From: Rebecca billardiae RCC1528
Lineage: Eukaryota; Haptophyta
Length of the DNA stretch: 64,000 nucleotides
Assembly (NCBI GenBank): GCA_965240325.2
Contig: OZ251224.1
Span: forward strand, 4,340,001 to 4,404,000
Reading direction: 5' to 3'
Shown here piece by piece: positions 1-10,688 of this stretch. The position numbers and the translations under genes are program-made. Position 1 is the first letter of the stretch. Each line of letters begins with the position of its first letter. The notes beneath the pieces are model-generated. The model made no database searches. It had not been told where the DNA came from and worked only from the letters and a program-made list of their open reading frames with translations.

Positions 1-559
1 GCTGCGCGTGCCCCGGCCGTGCAGCGCACGAGCAGGCGCCGCCGCCGCTCCACGCCGCGTCCGGGCGTGGCGATGCGCCGACGGGCGATGGGTTCTCTGC
101 CGCTTCCATCCGCGCGCGGCGTCGCGCGGCGTCGGCGATCGCGATCGGCGACGGTCCGAGCGGGTGGCAGGGTCCGGTCCTGTGACCGCACTCGCGGTCC
201 GTGCAGACCGCGGGCGTGATTGATCTGGCCTCCGCAGACTGAGTGATGAGACTATCCGCTGCCACTCCCGAGTCCCGGACTCCGCGGACGGCTCCGTTGC
301 GGACAGTGATCAAGTTCACCGCCACGTATCCTGACGACGGGCGGAAAGTGCTTAAGCCTTAATGCAGCTGCGCCAGTGAGTATCAGAGTTGGCCGAGCCA
401 CTCGGCCCGCGCCACCGGGTGGAATTCCCATTTTCTGGCGCACTTCCGCACTGGGGAGGCGGAAAAGCGTCATTTAATACGCGAATAAGGAATAAATAAT
501 AAAGGGAATATAAAGCGCACGCGCAGTGCGAAGAAATTTTTCCGGGTGTATCCGCGTAG
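1..559. other. Gene-free left flank
   Basis: No reading frame here has recognisable protein character. The first 250 bases are GC-rich. An AT-rich patch lies around 469-530 with several short runs of A and T. It could be regulatory or untranslated sequence of a gene left of the window, but nothing decides this. Confidence 0.4.
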
Positions 560-1737
560 TTATTATGCGAAGCACCCGAGCTGCTGCGAGGCGGCCTGCT
601 TGCGCACGCGGCGTCCCGAGTACCCTCGGGGCTCACCTGCGGCTCGGCCTGCGCACGCTTAGCAAGCTCGCGTGCGGCCTGCACCTTGCCCGCCGCCTCG
701 ACTCTCGAGCAAGAGGATCGACGTATGAGTGAGCGTGTGCCGCCGAGCTGCTGTCCGGCAGCCACCCGCGACTGCAGCCGCTGGCCGCGGTGCCTGGCCT
801 CGGCGCGGCCCCACAGGCTCAGCGCTGTGAGCTCCTCCTCCTTCTGCGCTCCTCCTCCAGGCGTTTGGGCCGCCGCCGCCTTGGCCGCCTCGTCCTCGTC
901 GATCAGCTGAACGGCGGGAGTGATGTCTCTGCTCAGCTGAGTGTGACGTGACAAGCGAGGCGACGAGCGACGGCAGCCCGGTGACCAAGCCGACGAGCTC
1001 ATCGTACGAGCCGTCACGCGTGCGCTCGTGCCGTGTCTGAGCTGGCTCGCGCTCGTACGCCGACCAGGCTTTGCTCGGACTGAACGCGTCTGCTCGGGCG
1101 TCCTTGCGTGTGCGCTTGGACGGCCGCGGGCCGTCATCTGGTCCGACCGCGCGCAGCTCGATCTCGGAAGCGTTGAGCTGCTCCGCGGTTGACTCGCCCT
1201 CTACCTCAGGCTCGACCACGGCAGCAGGCCCCGCAGCAGCCGCCAGATAGCATCGGCAGGGGCCCCTGCGCCACCCGCCGCCGTCCGCACATCGGCCAGC
1301 TTGCCGCACACGCGCTGGACCACGGCTTGACGCGGATGTGGTGCCAGGTCGTCGTGCCAATCGCTTGGCTATCGACAACGGGCACGGGCACCTCGATCAC
1401 GACAACGCCTGTCGCGTAGGCTGTGTAGCGATGTCCGTCCACGACTCCGTCGTGTGTGGACGGCGCACGCCATCGCGGCCGTGGGCGCAAGTGTCTCGTG
1501 AATTGTTTTTTTAATTCACGAATTCGCCCAGCCGCTACATCGAACTCGACAACGGTTGCTTTTACACCCGCGATCTTTTGACTGTGCAAATGGGGCGCCG
1601 CCCCATGCTCAAATCCGAAGAGAACGAAGATGTAAAAGTGTCTGGTCCCTAGATACTGTGCTGTCCGGGTCCCGGTCCGGTCAGATCTGAGCAGCCGGAT
1701 TTTCCGCCCGGACAGGCCAGAAAATGGGATTTTCACC
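560..1737 (-). pseudogene. Frame-broken coding region, unrecognised
   Basis: On the minus strand, protein-like sequence changes frame several times. From about 1737 to 1330 one frame reads plausibly (for example VVEFDVAAGRIRELKKQF, DGHRYTAYATG, TTTWHHIRVK). Near 1325-1335 the protein-like signal moves to another frame (RVCGKLADVRTAAGG, AIWRLLRGLLPW), as a one-base loss would cause, and then stops near 1213. From about 1215 to 940 a third frame is charged and protein-like (ASEIELRAVGPDDG). Below 940 the signal shifts again (VQLIDEDEAAKAAAAQ). No intron signals typical of this window explain the shifts, so I favour a decayed gene or mobile-element remnant. I do not recognise the family. An unusual intron arrangement, two adjacent small genes, or sequencing errors remain possible. 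Confidence 0.3.
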
Positions 1738-1823
1738 CCACCGTACCGTGACCGTGTTCCGACTATAAATAAAAAGTGACTAATTATATATTATTCGTCA
1801 TCATGACAGCAGCTAGTCGTCTG

Positions 1824-1824
<1 letters not shown>

Positions 1825-1917
<93 letters not shown>
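1825..1917. repeat. (TA)n microsatellite
   Basis: Uninterrupted TA dinucleotide run of about 93 bp in intergenic DNA, in sharp contrast to the GC-rich surroundings. Long Tyr-Ile frames across it are artefacts. It is one of three such arrays in the window. Confidence 0.95.
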
Positions 1918-1919
<2 letters not shown>

Positions 1920-2236
1920 CATGACGAGAACTGACGATTATCATCATCATATCGTCATCATCAGCCAGCCAGCCAGGCCGCGGGAGCAGTGACGCCTGCT
2001 TGACACTTGACAGCTGAGTGCTGTGGCCTGTCACCCTGACCCTGTGCGCCACAGTACCGCCCTCATCAGTCGCCAGACGGACGCGTCATCGCCGCGTGAT
2101 CGTCGGCGCCGTATGGTGCCTGCGCTCTGCGCGCCCGCCTACGCCATCACTGCGCCTTGCGGTTTGTGCGTGGTCCACTCGTCGGCGCGGCCCTCATCGT
2201 GGTCGCCGCGCAGTTGCCTGCCCGATCAACCGGTGT

Positions 2237-2307
2237 GTCGGTCAGCCGCACGCTGCACCCACCAGGCGGTGGGCCTATGCAGCTGTCGCGCGGAGACGTC
2301 ATGCGAC
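2237..2307 (-). promoter_or_regulatory. Candidate SECIS-like hairpin in the 3' UTR of the TGA-containing peroxiredoxin
   Basis: Read on the minus strand, 44 bases after the terminal TGA at 2353-2351, an ATGA lies at 2302-2299 and a TGA at 2244-2242. Between them are nested complementary arms: CCGCGC (2293-2288) with GTGCGG (2251-2246), GCTGCA (2283-2278) with TGCAGC (2257-2252), and CCCACC (2273-2268) with GGTGGG (2263-2258). Below the core, GTCG (2307-2304) can pair with CGAC (2240-2237). This resembles the AUGA/UGA core and apical mini-stem of eukaryotic type II SECIS elements. Against it, the helix next to the core has an uneven CGTCT/C internal loop, and the apical bulge is TAGG, not AA. 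Treat it as a candidate only. Confidence 0.3.
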
Positions 2308-2350
2308 GATGATGGGCGCCGACTCGCGCCACGCCTGGAGCGGGGCGCAC

Positions 2351-3031
2351 TCACGCCAGCGCCTCGCCAACCCCGGCGGCGCGGAGCACGTCCTCCACCT
2401 CCGGGTGGTCGCCGGGGATCTCGTCCGCCCAGCCGAAGAGCACCGACTCGGCGTCGAGCACAAACGTGCCGCCCAGCCGCAGCACGCCCTCGGGCACCTG
2501 GCCAAAGCCCTCGATGGTGGGCATCACCTTGCCCACGTTGCCCAGATACTTGAGCCACGGGACGTCGGTTGGGGCGCGCAGCTTTGCCGTGGGCTCGCCC
2601 TGCTCCCCGATCTTGCCGAACCCCGCCGCCGCGTACGCGTCGAAGGACTCGCTCGCGTCCGCAAACAGCAGCTCGCGCGGGATCTCGGGGTTGTTGTCGA
2701 GGAAGGTGGTCATCTTCTCGGCGTCGCCGACGGTGACCATGACGGGCCCCGCCATGCCGATGGCCTCGAGCGCGGGGCGCTGCTCGGCCATCTCGTTGGC
2801 GAAGCTCCAGCAGTACGGTCAGCCGAGGTGCCTGAGGAAGACGAGCACGCCGCGCTCGCCGAGCGCCTCGTCGACCGAGAGCCGCGCGCCGTTGCAGTCG
2901 ACGAGCTGCCCGGCGCGGATGTCGGCGGTGGCGATGCTGCGCCCGTTCACGATCACGCCGCCGATCGCGGTCTGGCAGGCGATGCCGTGCGACGCCATGC
3001 CGCCGACTAGCGCGGCAAGTGCGGCCGACAT
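2351..3031 (-). CDS. PRXL2/AhpC-TSA2-type peroxiredoxin-like protein, probable selenoprotein (UxxC)
   Basis: The minus-strand frame runs from ATG at 3031 to TGA at 2353-2351 and is interrupted once by TGA at 2821-2819. Reading that TGA as selenocysteine gives 226 residues, close to the usual length of PRXL2/FAM213 proteins. The redox motif then reads RHLG-U-PYC-WSFANE, with U at residue 71 and Cys at 74. Family members have CxxC at this place after a beta strand, here VLVFLRHLG. The downstream half stays in frame and carries the expected thioredoxin-fold features: VMVTVGDAEKM, a long helix region and the late GGTFVLDAESVLF strand. The role inferred from the family is thiol/selenol peroxidase or reductase activity. 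No convincing signal peptide is seen. The alternative is a nonsense-mutated pseudogene, but the break sits exactly on the redox position. It ends in GC-rich DNA with a candidate SECIS downstream. Confidence 0.8.
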
Positions 3032-3960
3032 CTTCGAGGTCCAGCGCCCGGCGGCCGCGGAGCTTCGCCTTCGGCGTCCTTCCGCCCAGGACGTACGGTG
3101 ATGAGCGGTGACATCATGCGAAGACTGTGGGCTGCTGCGGATGATTTACAATTCCGTGATGAATGATATGGTATAGTAGTACGATGGCGGCGCCACCGCG
3201 CCAGCGTGGTGGCGCACGCAGCCAGTGCATTCGCCAACGCCGGCTGGGGAACGGCGCAACACAGGAGGTGATTGGTGATTTGCTGGCGCACGGAGGTACA
3301 GTCGGACGGAGTAACGTCGGTGAAGAGTTCGGCGAGGCGCGCATATGATCTGCATTGCGGCGCGACGGAGCCGGGCCCGGAGGCACTCCCCGGCCCGAGT
3401 TTGAGTTAGTGGCCGTGGCCGCGCGGTTGCCGCGAATGACTGGCAATGAGCCACGGCACGCGCCCGATTCACTCGAGCGGGACGGATCATCTGACTTGAC
3501 AGTGCGACCGCGCCTGAGTCACATGGGACGTCGCCGCCTGCCCTCCACGGCAACAGCTCCGCTTTAGACTGCGGTTGAGGCCGGTCGTGCCGGTGTCGCG
3601 TCTACTCACTGGGGCAGACGGGCAACATCGGAGCACCTGCCGAGAGCGCATAGTGTGTACCGAAGGCGCTCTGCCTTCGCCAAATGGCGGCCTGCCCACC
3701 GCGCACGTTGTTCCACGTTGCCGGCCGAGCGGGTCCAGCGGAGAGGCGGCGACGACGGCCTCTTGCTGCAGCGCGCTCGCTCGGGCCGAGAGCCTGAGAG
3801 CCAGGCCAAACTGACTACAGCAAAGAGGAAACTTCAGTCCGGCGTGCGGCTGAAACGCACGACACGGCCTGCCCAAGACGGGACCGGACCACACGCCCCT
3901 CAACCAGGGCAAACGCGCCCAACCACTCGCAGCGGGCCGACGGGCGCGCGCGATCTTGCG
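3032..3960. other. Intergenic region between peroxiredoxin and MAP kinase
   Basis: The two genes diverge, so this 0.9 kb should hold both promoters. No recognisable coding sequence was found. Open frames that enter the kinase from about 3655 lack family similarity before the ATG at 3961 and are probably 5' leader. Confidence 0.5.
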
Positions 3961-5350
3961 ATGGCTGACGCTGAGAGCGCGTCGGCAGCTGCCGCCTCGA
4001 ACACCGCCGCCGGCGGCAAGCCGCATGGCGGCGGCCCTTCCTCCAACTTTGTGGAGCACGAGCACACCATCACGCCGCGCGGCACCAAGCTGTACAACAT
4101 CTGCGGCATGCGGTTTGAGGTGGACAAGAAGTACGCAGTGAAGAAGGCGGTGGGGCAGGGGGCGTACGGGCTGGTGTGCTCGGCGCGGATCACGGCGACT
4201 GGCGAGGGCGTGGCCATCAAGAAGATCCCCAAGGCCTTCGACGACCTCATCGACTGCAAGCGGCTGCTCCGAGAGATTAAGATCCTGAAGCACTTCAAGC
4301 ACGACAACGTGCTCGGCATCAAGGACATCATGATGCCGCCGTCGAAGGCGTGGAAGGACGTGGTGCGTGCCTTCGGCCTCGCACCGCCTCGCGCGCGCAC
4401 GCCGGGGCGTGGCGTGCTCGGCGGCCGTGGGCCGGCCGCGTGCGCTGATCCATCCAGCAACCGCCCCCGCGCCCGGCCCGCTGCCGGACGGCTCGGCGGC
4501 CGCGCTGCCCCGCTCTCTCGCGCGCGCGCTTGCGCAGTACATCGTCTCCGAGCTGGCGGACACCGACCTGCACTACATCATCCACTCGAAGCAGCCGCTG
4601 ACCGAGGAGCACAACAAGTACTTCCTGTACCAGATCCTGCGCGGCGTGAAGGTAATCCACTCGGCACACGTGCTGCACCGCGACCTCAAGCCGGGCAACC
4701 TGCTGGTGAACAAGAACTGCGACCTGAAGGTGTGCGACTTCGGGCTCGCGCGCGGGATCATGAGGCCGGGCGAGTCCGGGCCGGTGGGCCAGCTCACAGA
4801 GTACGTCGTCACGCGCTGGTACCGCGCGCCCGAGCTGCTGGTCGAGGCGGACACGTACTCGGCGCCCATCGACATGTGGGCGACCGGCTGCATCTTTGCG
4901 GAGATGCTCGGCCGCAAGGCCGTGTTCCCGGGGCGGGACTACCTCGACCAGCTCAAGCGCATCATCGAGGTGTTGGGCACGCCGTCCGACGAGGACATGC
5001 GCGCCATCTCCAACCCGCAGGCCGCGTCCTTCCTGCGCTCGCTGCCGCGCAAGACGAAGCGGCCGTGGAGCGACATCTACCCCAAGGCGACGCCGCAGGC
5101 GCTCGAGCTGCTCGACAAGATGCTCGCGTTCAACCCGGCCAAGCGCATCTCGGTGGTGGACGCGCTCGCGCACCCGTACCTCGCGCAGCTGCACAACGCC
5201 GCGCACGAGGCGACCGCGCCCGCCTTCTCCTTCGACTTCGACCGGCCCGACGTGACCAAGGCCGACCTCACCTCGCAGATCTGGGCGGAGATGCTGCACT
5301 TCCACCCGGAGGCAAAAGACCTGCCCGACACACACACGGAGGACGACTGA
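3961..5350 (+). CDS. MAP kinase, ERK type with TEY activation loop
   Basis: Serine/threonine protein kinase of the MAPK cascade, 404 residues. Exons are 3961-4362 and 4538-5350. The 175-bp intron (GTGCGT...GCGCAG) falls exactly within the family sequence KDV/YIVSEL. Visible motifs are the Gly-rich loop GQGAYG (65-70), catalytic Lys in VAIKK (87), HRDLKPGN (181-188), DFG (201-203), the dual phosphorylation site TEY (221-223), TRWYRAPEL, and the MAPK insert and C-lobe through SVVDALAHPYLAQ. All catalytic residues needed for activity are present. The N-terminus is about 45 residues longer than in minimal ERKs and is Ala/Gly-rich. It is presumably activated by a MAPKK on the TEY motif. Which of the several algal MAPK subclasses it belongs to cannot be settled by eye. 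Confidence 0.95.
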
Positions 5351-6033
5351 GGGTGGGGCCGGCGGCGCGCGGCGGTGGGCCGCACGGGCCGAGGCTCCGC
5401 CGCTGGGGCGGGCCGCGCGCTGCGCCGCGCGGCTGGGGCTGCGCTGCGCTTCAGGCCCCCGCCTGTCGACTGTCTCGGCTGCGCTCGCTGTGTGACTCGG
5501 CCGGCGGGTTGCGGTTCGATCGGGCGGCGGCGGCCCGATCGCTGGGCTGTCGGTCCCCGTCAGGATTCGGCAGCGGCTGTGGCTTGCGGTCAAGAGGAGG
5601 CTGCAGCCAAGCGGGCAGCGTGCCCGGAGTCGCCGGGTCGGACGGTGCGGTCGGGCAACGGGTCACGAGCACGCACTCGGAGCATCAGCGCCAGCGCGAT
5701 ACCAGTCGTCCCGAGCGGCGGCGCCAGTGCTGAGCTGTGCTGAGCCTGAGTGCAGCGCGGGGCCGGGCGCCGAGCGCGCTGCCGGCTGCTGGTCTGCGCG
5801 GGCGGGTCATCCGATACTTCCGATAGTTATATAGCAGCTATATTAAATTATTGGGTGATGATTCGCATATCGATTACTTTTTCTTTTAAATACTACGCCG
5901 AATAATAATCTGATTTACACGGTCTTAGAATTAACCCGTGGCTGACGAGGATCAGCAGTGCTCATATGCCAGCGGCTGCTGCGGGCAGCGGCGTCGGCCG
6001 TGGCGCCGTGCCCGCGAGGCAGAGGGTCCGCCG
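5351..6033. other. Convergent 3' region between MAP kinase and Vti1
   Basis: No coding sequence recognised. It is GC-rich next to the kinase stop and AT-rich at about 5820-5935, probably the two 3' UTRs and terminators. Confidence 0.5.
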
Positions 6034-7190
6034 TCACAGCCGGTCATCGTGGTTGCGGTTGCCGCCCTTCACCGGCTTGCTCCCGCCGCCGTCGCCGCCG
6101 CCGTCGCCGCCTGCGAACCACTGGATGTACACGATGAGGCAGATGAACGCGATGAGCGCGATGATGATGCCGATCATGATGAACTTGTTCGCGATCGCGC
6201 GGCGCGCCATGCCCTGCAGAATCCTGCGGCTGCGCGCCAGGTCTGTGTCCGCCCCTCTCAACTGCGGCACAGCCGGGGGCGCGGGCGGGCGGGCGCGCGG
6301 CGCACTCAGCGTGGCGGCGCGCGGACTCGCTGGGCAGCGCGCGGCGCGCGCGCGCGCGCACCTTGTCCCGCGTGCTCTCGAGCGTCTCGCGCTGCGAGCT
6401 CAGGTCGCCGAGGATGCCCTCCCCGATCTGCTCCGTCTCGAGCACGATGCGGTGCGCCTCCTCGAGCCGGGTGGAGGACTTGTGCAGCGACTCGGTCTGG
6501 GCGAGCAGCCGCGCGCGCTGGGACTGCGCCTCGGCCTTGAGCGCGGCGGATTCGGAGGAGCGCGCGCCGCCGAGGAGCTCGTCGCGAGCGGCGACGGTCG
6601 AGGGGAACGCGGCGCGCGCGTCCTTGTACCCTGCGCGCGCGCCAGCGCGCAGCGGCTCGTGTGAGCGCAGGCGAGTGGCAGCGCGCGAGAGGCGCGCGCG
6701 CGCGCTGCGGCACTCACGGCTCTTCATGTCGGCGAGCGTGGCCTTGTACCCGCGCACCCGCGTCTGCAGCTCACTCCGCTTCTCGCCCGTCATCGAGCGC
6801 ACCTCGAGGTCCATCTGCTGCACCTGCGCGCGCGCGGGCACACACACGCACGCGCGCGCGGCGCCGGGCTCGCCCGCGCGTGAGTGCGCGCTCGCGAGGG
6901 GCGCGCGGGCGGGAGCGCGGCGGTTGGAGCCTCGCGCGGCGCGCACCAGGGACTCAGCCTCGCCAATCTCCTTCTCCACCTTTGACGCCGTCTTGGCGCG
7001 CTCGTCTGAGCGAGGCAGCGCGAGGGTGGGGTGGGGTGTGTCGGCGCGCATCCGCGCATCGGCGCTCGCGCGACGGCGCGCGCTCGCGCGCACCACCAGT
7101 CGCATTCGGCAGGGCGGCCACGCTGCTGTTGATGACAGTGGTCGTGTTCTTGAACTCCTGCTCGTAGTTGTCGAACATGTTCTCGGCCAT
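6034..7190 (-). CDS. VTI1: Vti1-type Qb SNARE
   Basis: Tail-anchored SNARE for Golgi/endosome/vacuole fusion, 251 residues in five exons read right to left: 7190-7097, 7005-6947, 6823-6718, 6630-6362, 6261-6034. All junctions are GT-AG and the phases agree. Exon 1 gives the typical start FDNYEQEF. Exons 2-3 give the Vti1 N-terminal domain with EIGEAESL and VQQMDLEVRSM. Exon 4 carries the SNARE motif with HRIVLETEQIGEGIL and the central-layer Gln of SSQRETLE. Exon 5 gives RRILQGMARR, one transmembrane segment (KFIMIGIIIALIAFICLIV) and a short Gly-rich lumenal tail. Length is slightly above the usual 215-235. It lies convergent with the MAP kinase gene. The family assignment is strong. The precise compartment is inferred from the family. 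Confidence 0.93.
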
Positions 7191-7473
7191 CAGGCGCGCT
7201 GAGCACGGCTTGCGGCGCGGCGGCTGGGGAGGGCGGCCACGCCCGCCGCCTGGCGCCTGGGTCTTCAGGATGGCTCCACAGCTCCAGCGCTGGCCCTTCC
7301 ACAGTCAAGGTTTCGTCAGCGAGCCATTGTACCAGGCCATCACTCGATCACGATGGCGGCTTCAGGACGTGACGCCATCATGGGGCATGGTAGTCAAGAT
7401 ACTGTGACAGCTTGCTGATGGCAGCACTGCCAGTCTCAAAGTGGCATGAGGCGCATCACATCATCCCCGAGCG

Positions 7474-10400
7474 TCAGATCGCGATGGCGGGCAGGTGCGT
7501 GCGCTGCCGCCGCCCCCTGTCGCGCTTGCCCCCGCTGTACCCCTTGCCCGAGGCCGCGTGCAGCTGCGGTGGCGGGGAGGTCCCGTACACGCGCTCGAGG
7601 GGCGGCAGCTGCGGCGGGGGCGAGCCGTTGCGCACCTCCTCCGCCTCGCGCAGCCGCCGCGCCACCTCGGCGCGCCGCCGCTCGCCCGCCAGCCGCTGCT
7701 CCTCGTGCAGCCGCCGCCTCCTCCACTCGACTTTCTCGATGGCCTCCTGCTGCAGCCTGCGCCCACGGCGCGCACGCCAGGGCGCGGCGCGCGGCGGGCG
7801 CGCACCGGGCGGCGCGGCGCGGCGCGGCGCGGCGTGAGCGACTGCGCTGGCGCGGCGCGCGCGCGCGCGGGAGCGCGGGGGCGTGGACGGGCGCGGCGGC
7901 GGCGCGCGCGGCGCTGGTGCGCGCTGCACCTCCGCTGCTGGCGGAACGCCTCCCTCGCGTCCTGGACGGACTGCTCGAGCACGTACTGGCGGCGCGCGAG
8001 GAAGTCCGCCTCCTTCTTGCGCCGCTCCGCCGCCTCCGCCTCCCGCTGCGCCGCGCGCAGCCGCTCGCGCTCGGCGGCGATGCCCGAGCGCTTCTGCCGC
8101 GCGCGTCGGATCGCCGCGTGCTCGCGCGCCAGCCGCTCGCGCTGCAGCTGCTCGACGCGCGCCTGCATCGCGCTCATGCTCGCCTCCCACTCCTCCTCGG
8201 CGCTCATCCCGCGCTCGCGCGGCTGGCGGCTGCGCGCGGCGCGCGGCGCGCGGCGCGGGCGCGCGGGGCCGCGGCGGGCGCGCGCGCTCGGCACACGGGC
8301 GCGCGCGCGCGCCGTGGCACGGCGCGCGGCGCGCGCGCGCGGCATGCGCGGCAGCGCGCGCGCAGCGCACCTGGAGCGATGGCTGGCGTGCGCGCTCTCC
8401 GCGCCGGGCGGGAGCAGGTGCGTCGGCAGACTCCACGCCGCCTCGGGCGGGCCCGGCCGCACGAGCGTCTGACGCGGCGCGCCGCCCGCGGCCGGCGGCG
8501 TCGCGTCCTGTCTCGCCTTGCGCACAGCGCGCAGGAAGCTCTCAGCCGCGCCCGCGCGCTGCCCCGCCGCGCGCGCGTCCAGCCTGGGCCCGTCGTGCGC
8601 GCCCTGCTCGTCGCCGAGCGCGCTGGAGTCGGAGCCCGAGCTGCCGGACTCTGCCCGCTCCTCCGGCTGCGCACGGGGCGCGGGCCCCGCCTCCGACGGC
8701 GCAGGCACCGGCAGCGAGGGCCTGGCCAGCGGGGGCGCGGGCATGCGCGCATGTGCGCGCGCCCAGATGGTGCGCACGCGCGCGTCGAGGGCGGCGGGCT
8801 GCGGGCCCTGCTCGGGGCGCAGCGCGTCGAGGGTCGCGAGCAGCGCCTGCACTTGCGGCACCGCGACGGCGAGCGCGGCGTCACTCACCGCCACCGTGAG
8901 GCCGGCCGCTCCCGGCGCCGCGGGGTCAGCATGGCCGCCCGGGGCGGCGGCGGCGGCGTTCACGGCAGCGGCGGTGGCGGCGGGGTTGACGAGCGCGTCC
9001 GTCGCGTGCCACTCGTGCGCGAGCACGTCGAGCAGCGCCGCGCCCGCGTCGGTGCTCCCCTCCAGCATCTCCTCGGGCACCACCGTGCCCTCGTCCGCCC
9101 AGCGCACCGAGCTGGCGACCGCGGCCGCGGCGTCCGCGGCGCCGCCCCAGTCGCCGCCGGCGCCGGCGCCGGCGTCCGCCTCGGGGCCAAAGTCGAAGGC
9201 GACGCTGAGCTGGGCGGCGGCGGCGAGCGCGGCGAGGCCGGGCGTGCCCGCCGAGCCGGCGGGCGCGGCGGGCGCGCTGCGCTCGCGCAGCCGCACGCTC
9301 ACGCGCGCGCCGGCCGCGCCGCCGCGCACGGCGGCGCGCGCGGCCGCGCCGCGCCGCGCCGCGCCGCGCGCGCGCGCCTGCCGCGCGGCGCTGCTCGTCG
9401 CGAGGCCGACGACGAGCGCGCGCGCGAGCGCGGCGCGCGCGTGCTGCGCCCGCGCCTCGGCCGCCGCGCCGTCGCCGCCCTCCGCCTCCGTGCCGCCGCC
9501 GCCGCCGCCGGAGGCGGAGGCGACGGTGGTGGGCGCGGCCGCGCCCAGCGCGCGCGCGAGGCGCAGCAACTCGAGCGGGCGGCGCGCGGCGCGCATGCGC
9601 GCGGCGCCCTGCAGCCGCCTCGCCGCCGCCTCGCCCACCGCGCCCGCGCGCGTGCGCTGCACCATCCCCGCGCGCGCCGCCAGCCGCCGCCGCGCCGCGC
9701 GCCGCCTCGCCGCCGCCTGGATGGTCCGGATCTGCGCCATGTGCCGCGCCATCGCGTGCTCGCGGTACCGCTGCTGCACGACGCGCGCGGCGCGGGCCTC
9801 GCGGAGGCGCAGCGCCTGCGCGTTGAGCACCGCCTGCTCCGCCTCGGTGCGCTTGCGCTCGCGCCGCTCCTTCGCCTTCTTCGGCGCCACGCTCGCCATC
9901 ACGCCGCCCCTCGAGTTGATGTTGATCACGTGCTGCAGCGCGCGCGCCGCGTACTCGATGGCGCGCTCGTCGGGCGAGGTGTCGAGGACGCGCTGCAGGT
10001 CGGCCTCGACGCCGAGCTTGCGCAGCTTGCGCGCCGCGCCCACCTGGTTCGACATGTTGCGCACGCCCGCCACCACGTACAGCGCCACCGTCGTGTCCGC
10101 CATCGCCTCGGTGTCGCGCAGCAGCTCGGCCATCAGCTCGACGCCGCCCGCGTCGGAGAGCTGGCGGTGGCCGTTGAGGCAGGCGATGTTGGTGAGCGTG
10201 GAGAGGGCGAGCACGACGGGGCGCGACGACGCGGGCTCGCCCGCGCGCCGGTGGTTGCGCACCAGCCGCACCATCAGCGGCGCCACGCGCTCCGCCTCGC
10301 ACAGCTCGAGCGCGCGCGCGCTGTGCTGCTCGCCCGACACCTTGGCGAGGATGAAGGAGAGCTCCTGCAGAGGGCGGCGGTCGGTGACCAGGCCCGTGCC

Positions 10401-10688
10401 GCCGCTTGGCGAGTGCGGCCGCTTCGGCGAGCGCGGGAGCAGCTGCTTCCGGGCCCCCTTGGCGCCCGGCGCCGCGCCGTCCGCGCCGCCGGGCGCGTCG
10501 AGCTGCGCGCGGACCTTGGCCGCGTACTGCGGCAGGTCGGCGAGGGAGGACTCGACGCGCTTGGCGTCCTCCGCGCTGAGCGCGCTGGCCTTGTGCTCCC
10601 GCGCGTCGTTGAGCAGGCCGAGGATCGCGCCCGCGTGCGTCACCTCCTTCTTGGTCGGCGAGGGGGCGCCGCCCCCGGCCGACGCCAT
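7474..10688 (-). CDS. Armadillo-repeat, IQ-motif and coiled-coil protein
   Basis: Predicted 966 residues from ATG at 10688. Exons are 10688-8371, 8229-7930 and 7756-7474, with introns GTGCGC...GCGCAG and GTGCAG...GCGCAG that keep phase. The N-terminal third is armadillo-like (ALSTLTNIACLNGHRQL, VAGVRNMSNQVG, AARALQHVININS). Next comes a stretch with IQ-like calmodulin-binding character (VVQQRYREHAMARHM, IRTIQAAARRRAARR). A low-complexity Ala/Gly/Arg-rich middle follows. The C-terminal half is a charged coiled coil (LAREHAAIRRARQKRSGIA, VEWRRRRLHEEQRL) ending in a basic tail. I know no named family with exactly this order. ARM plus IQ plus coiled coil is common in ciliary and cytoskeletal proteins, so a flagellar or scaffold role is an inference. 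Further introns inside the Ala/Arg-rich middle cannot be excluded. Confidence 0.7.

Noticed and set aside
1813-2052. Long Tyr-Ile repeat protein frames across the TA arrays (also at 17097-17481 and 21908-22249)
   Set aside because: They are translations of (TA)n microsatellites without any other protein content.
2161-2220. Alternative ATGA...TGAT pair as a second SECIS candidate on the minus strand
   Set aside because: The arms between the two elements pair poorly compared with the candidate at 2237-2307.
5500-5530. GGTTCGATC string resembling a tRNA T-loop
   Set aside because: No flanking acceptor, D or anticodon arms can be folded around it.
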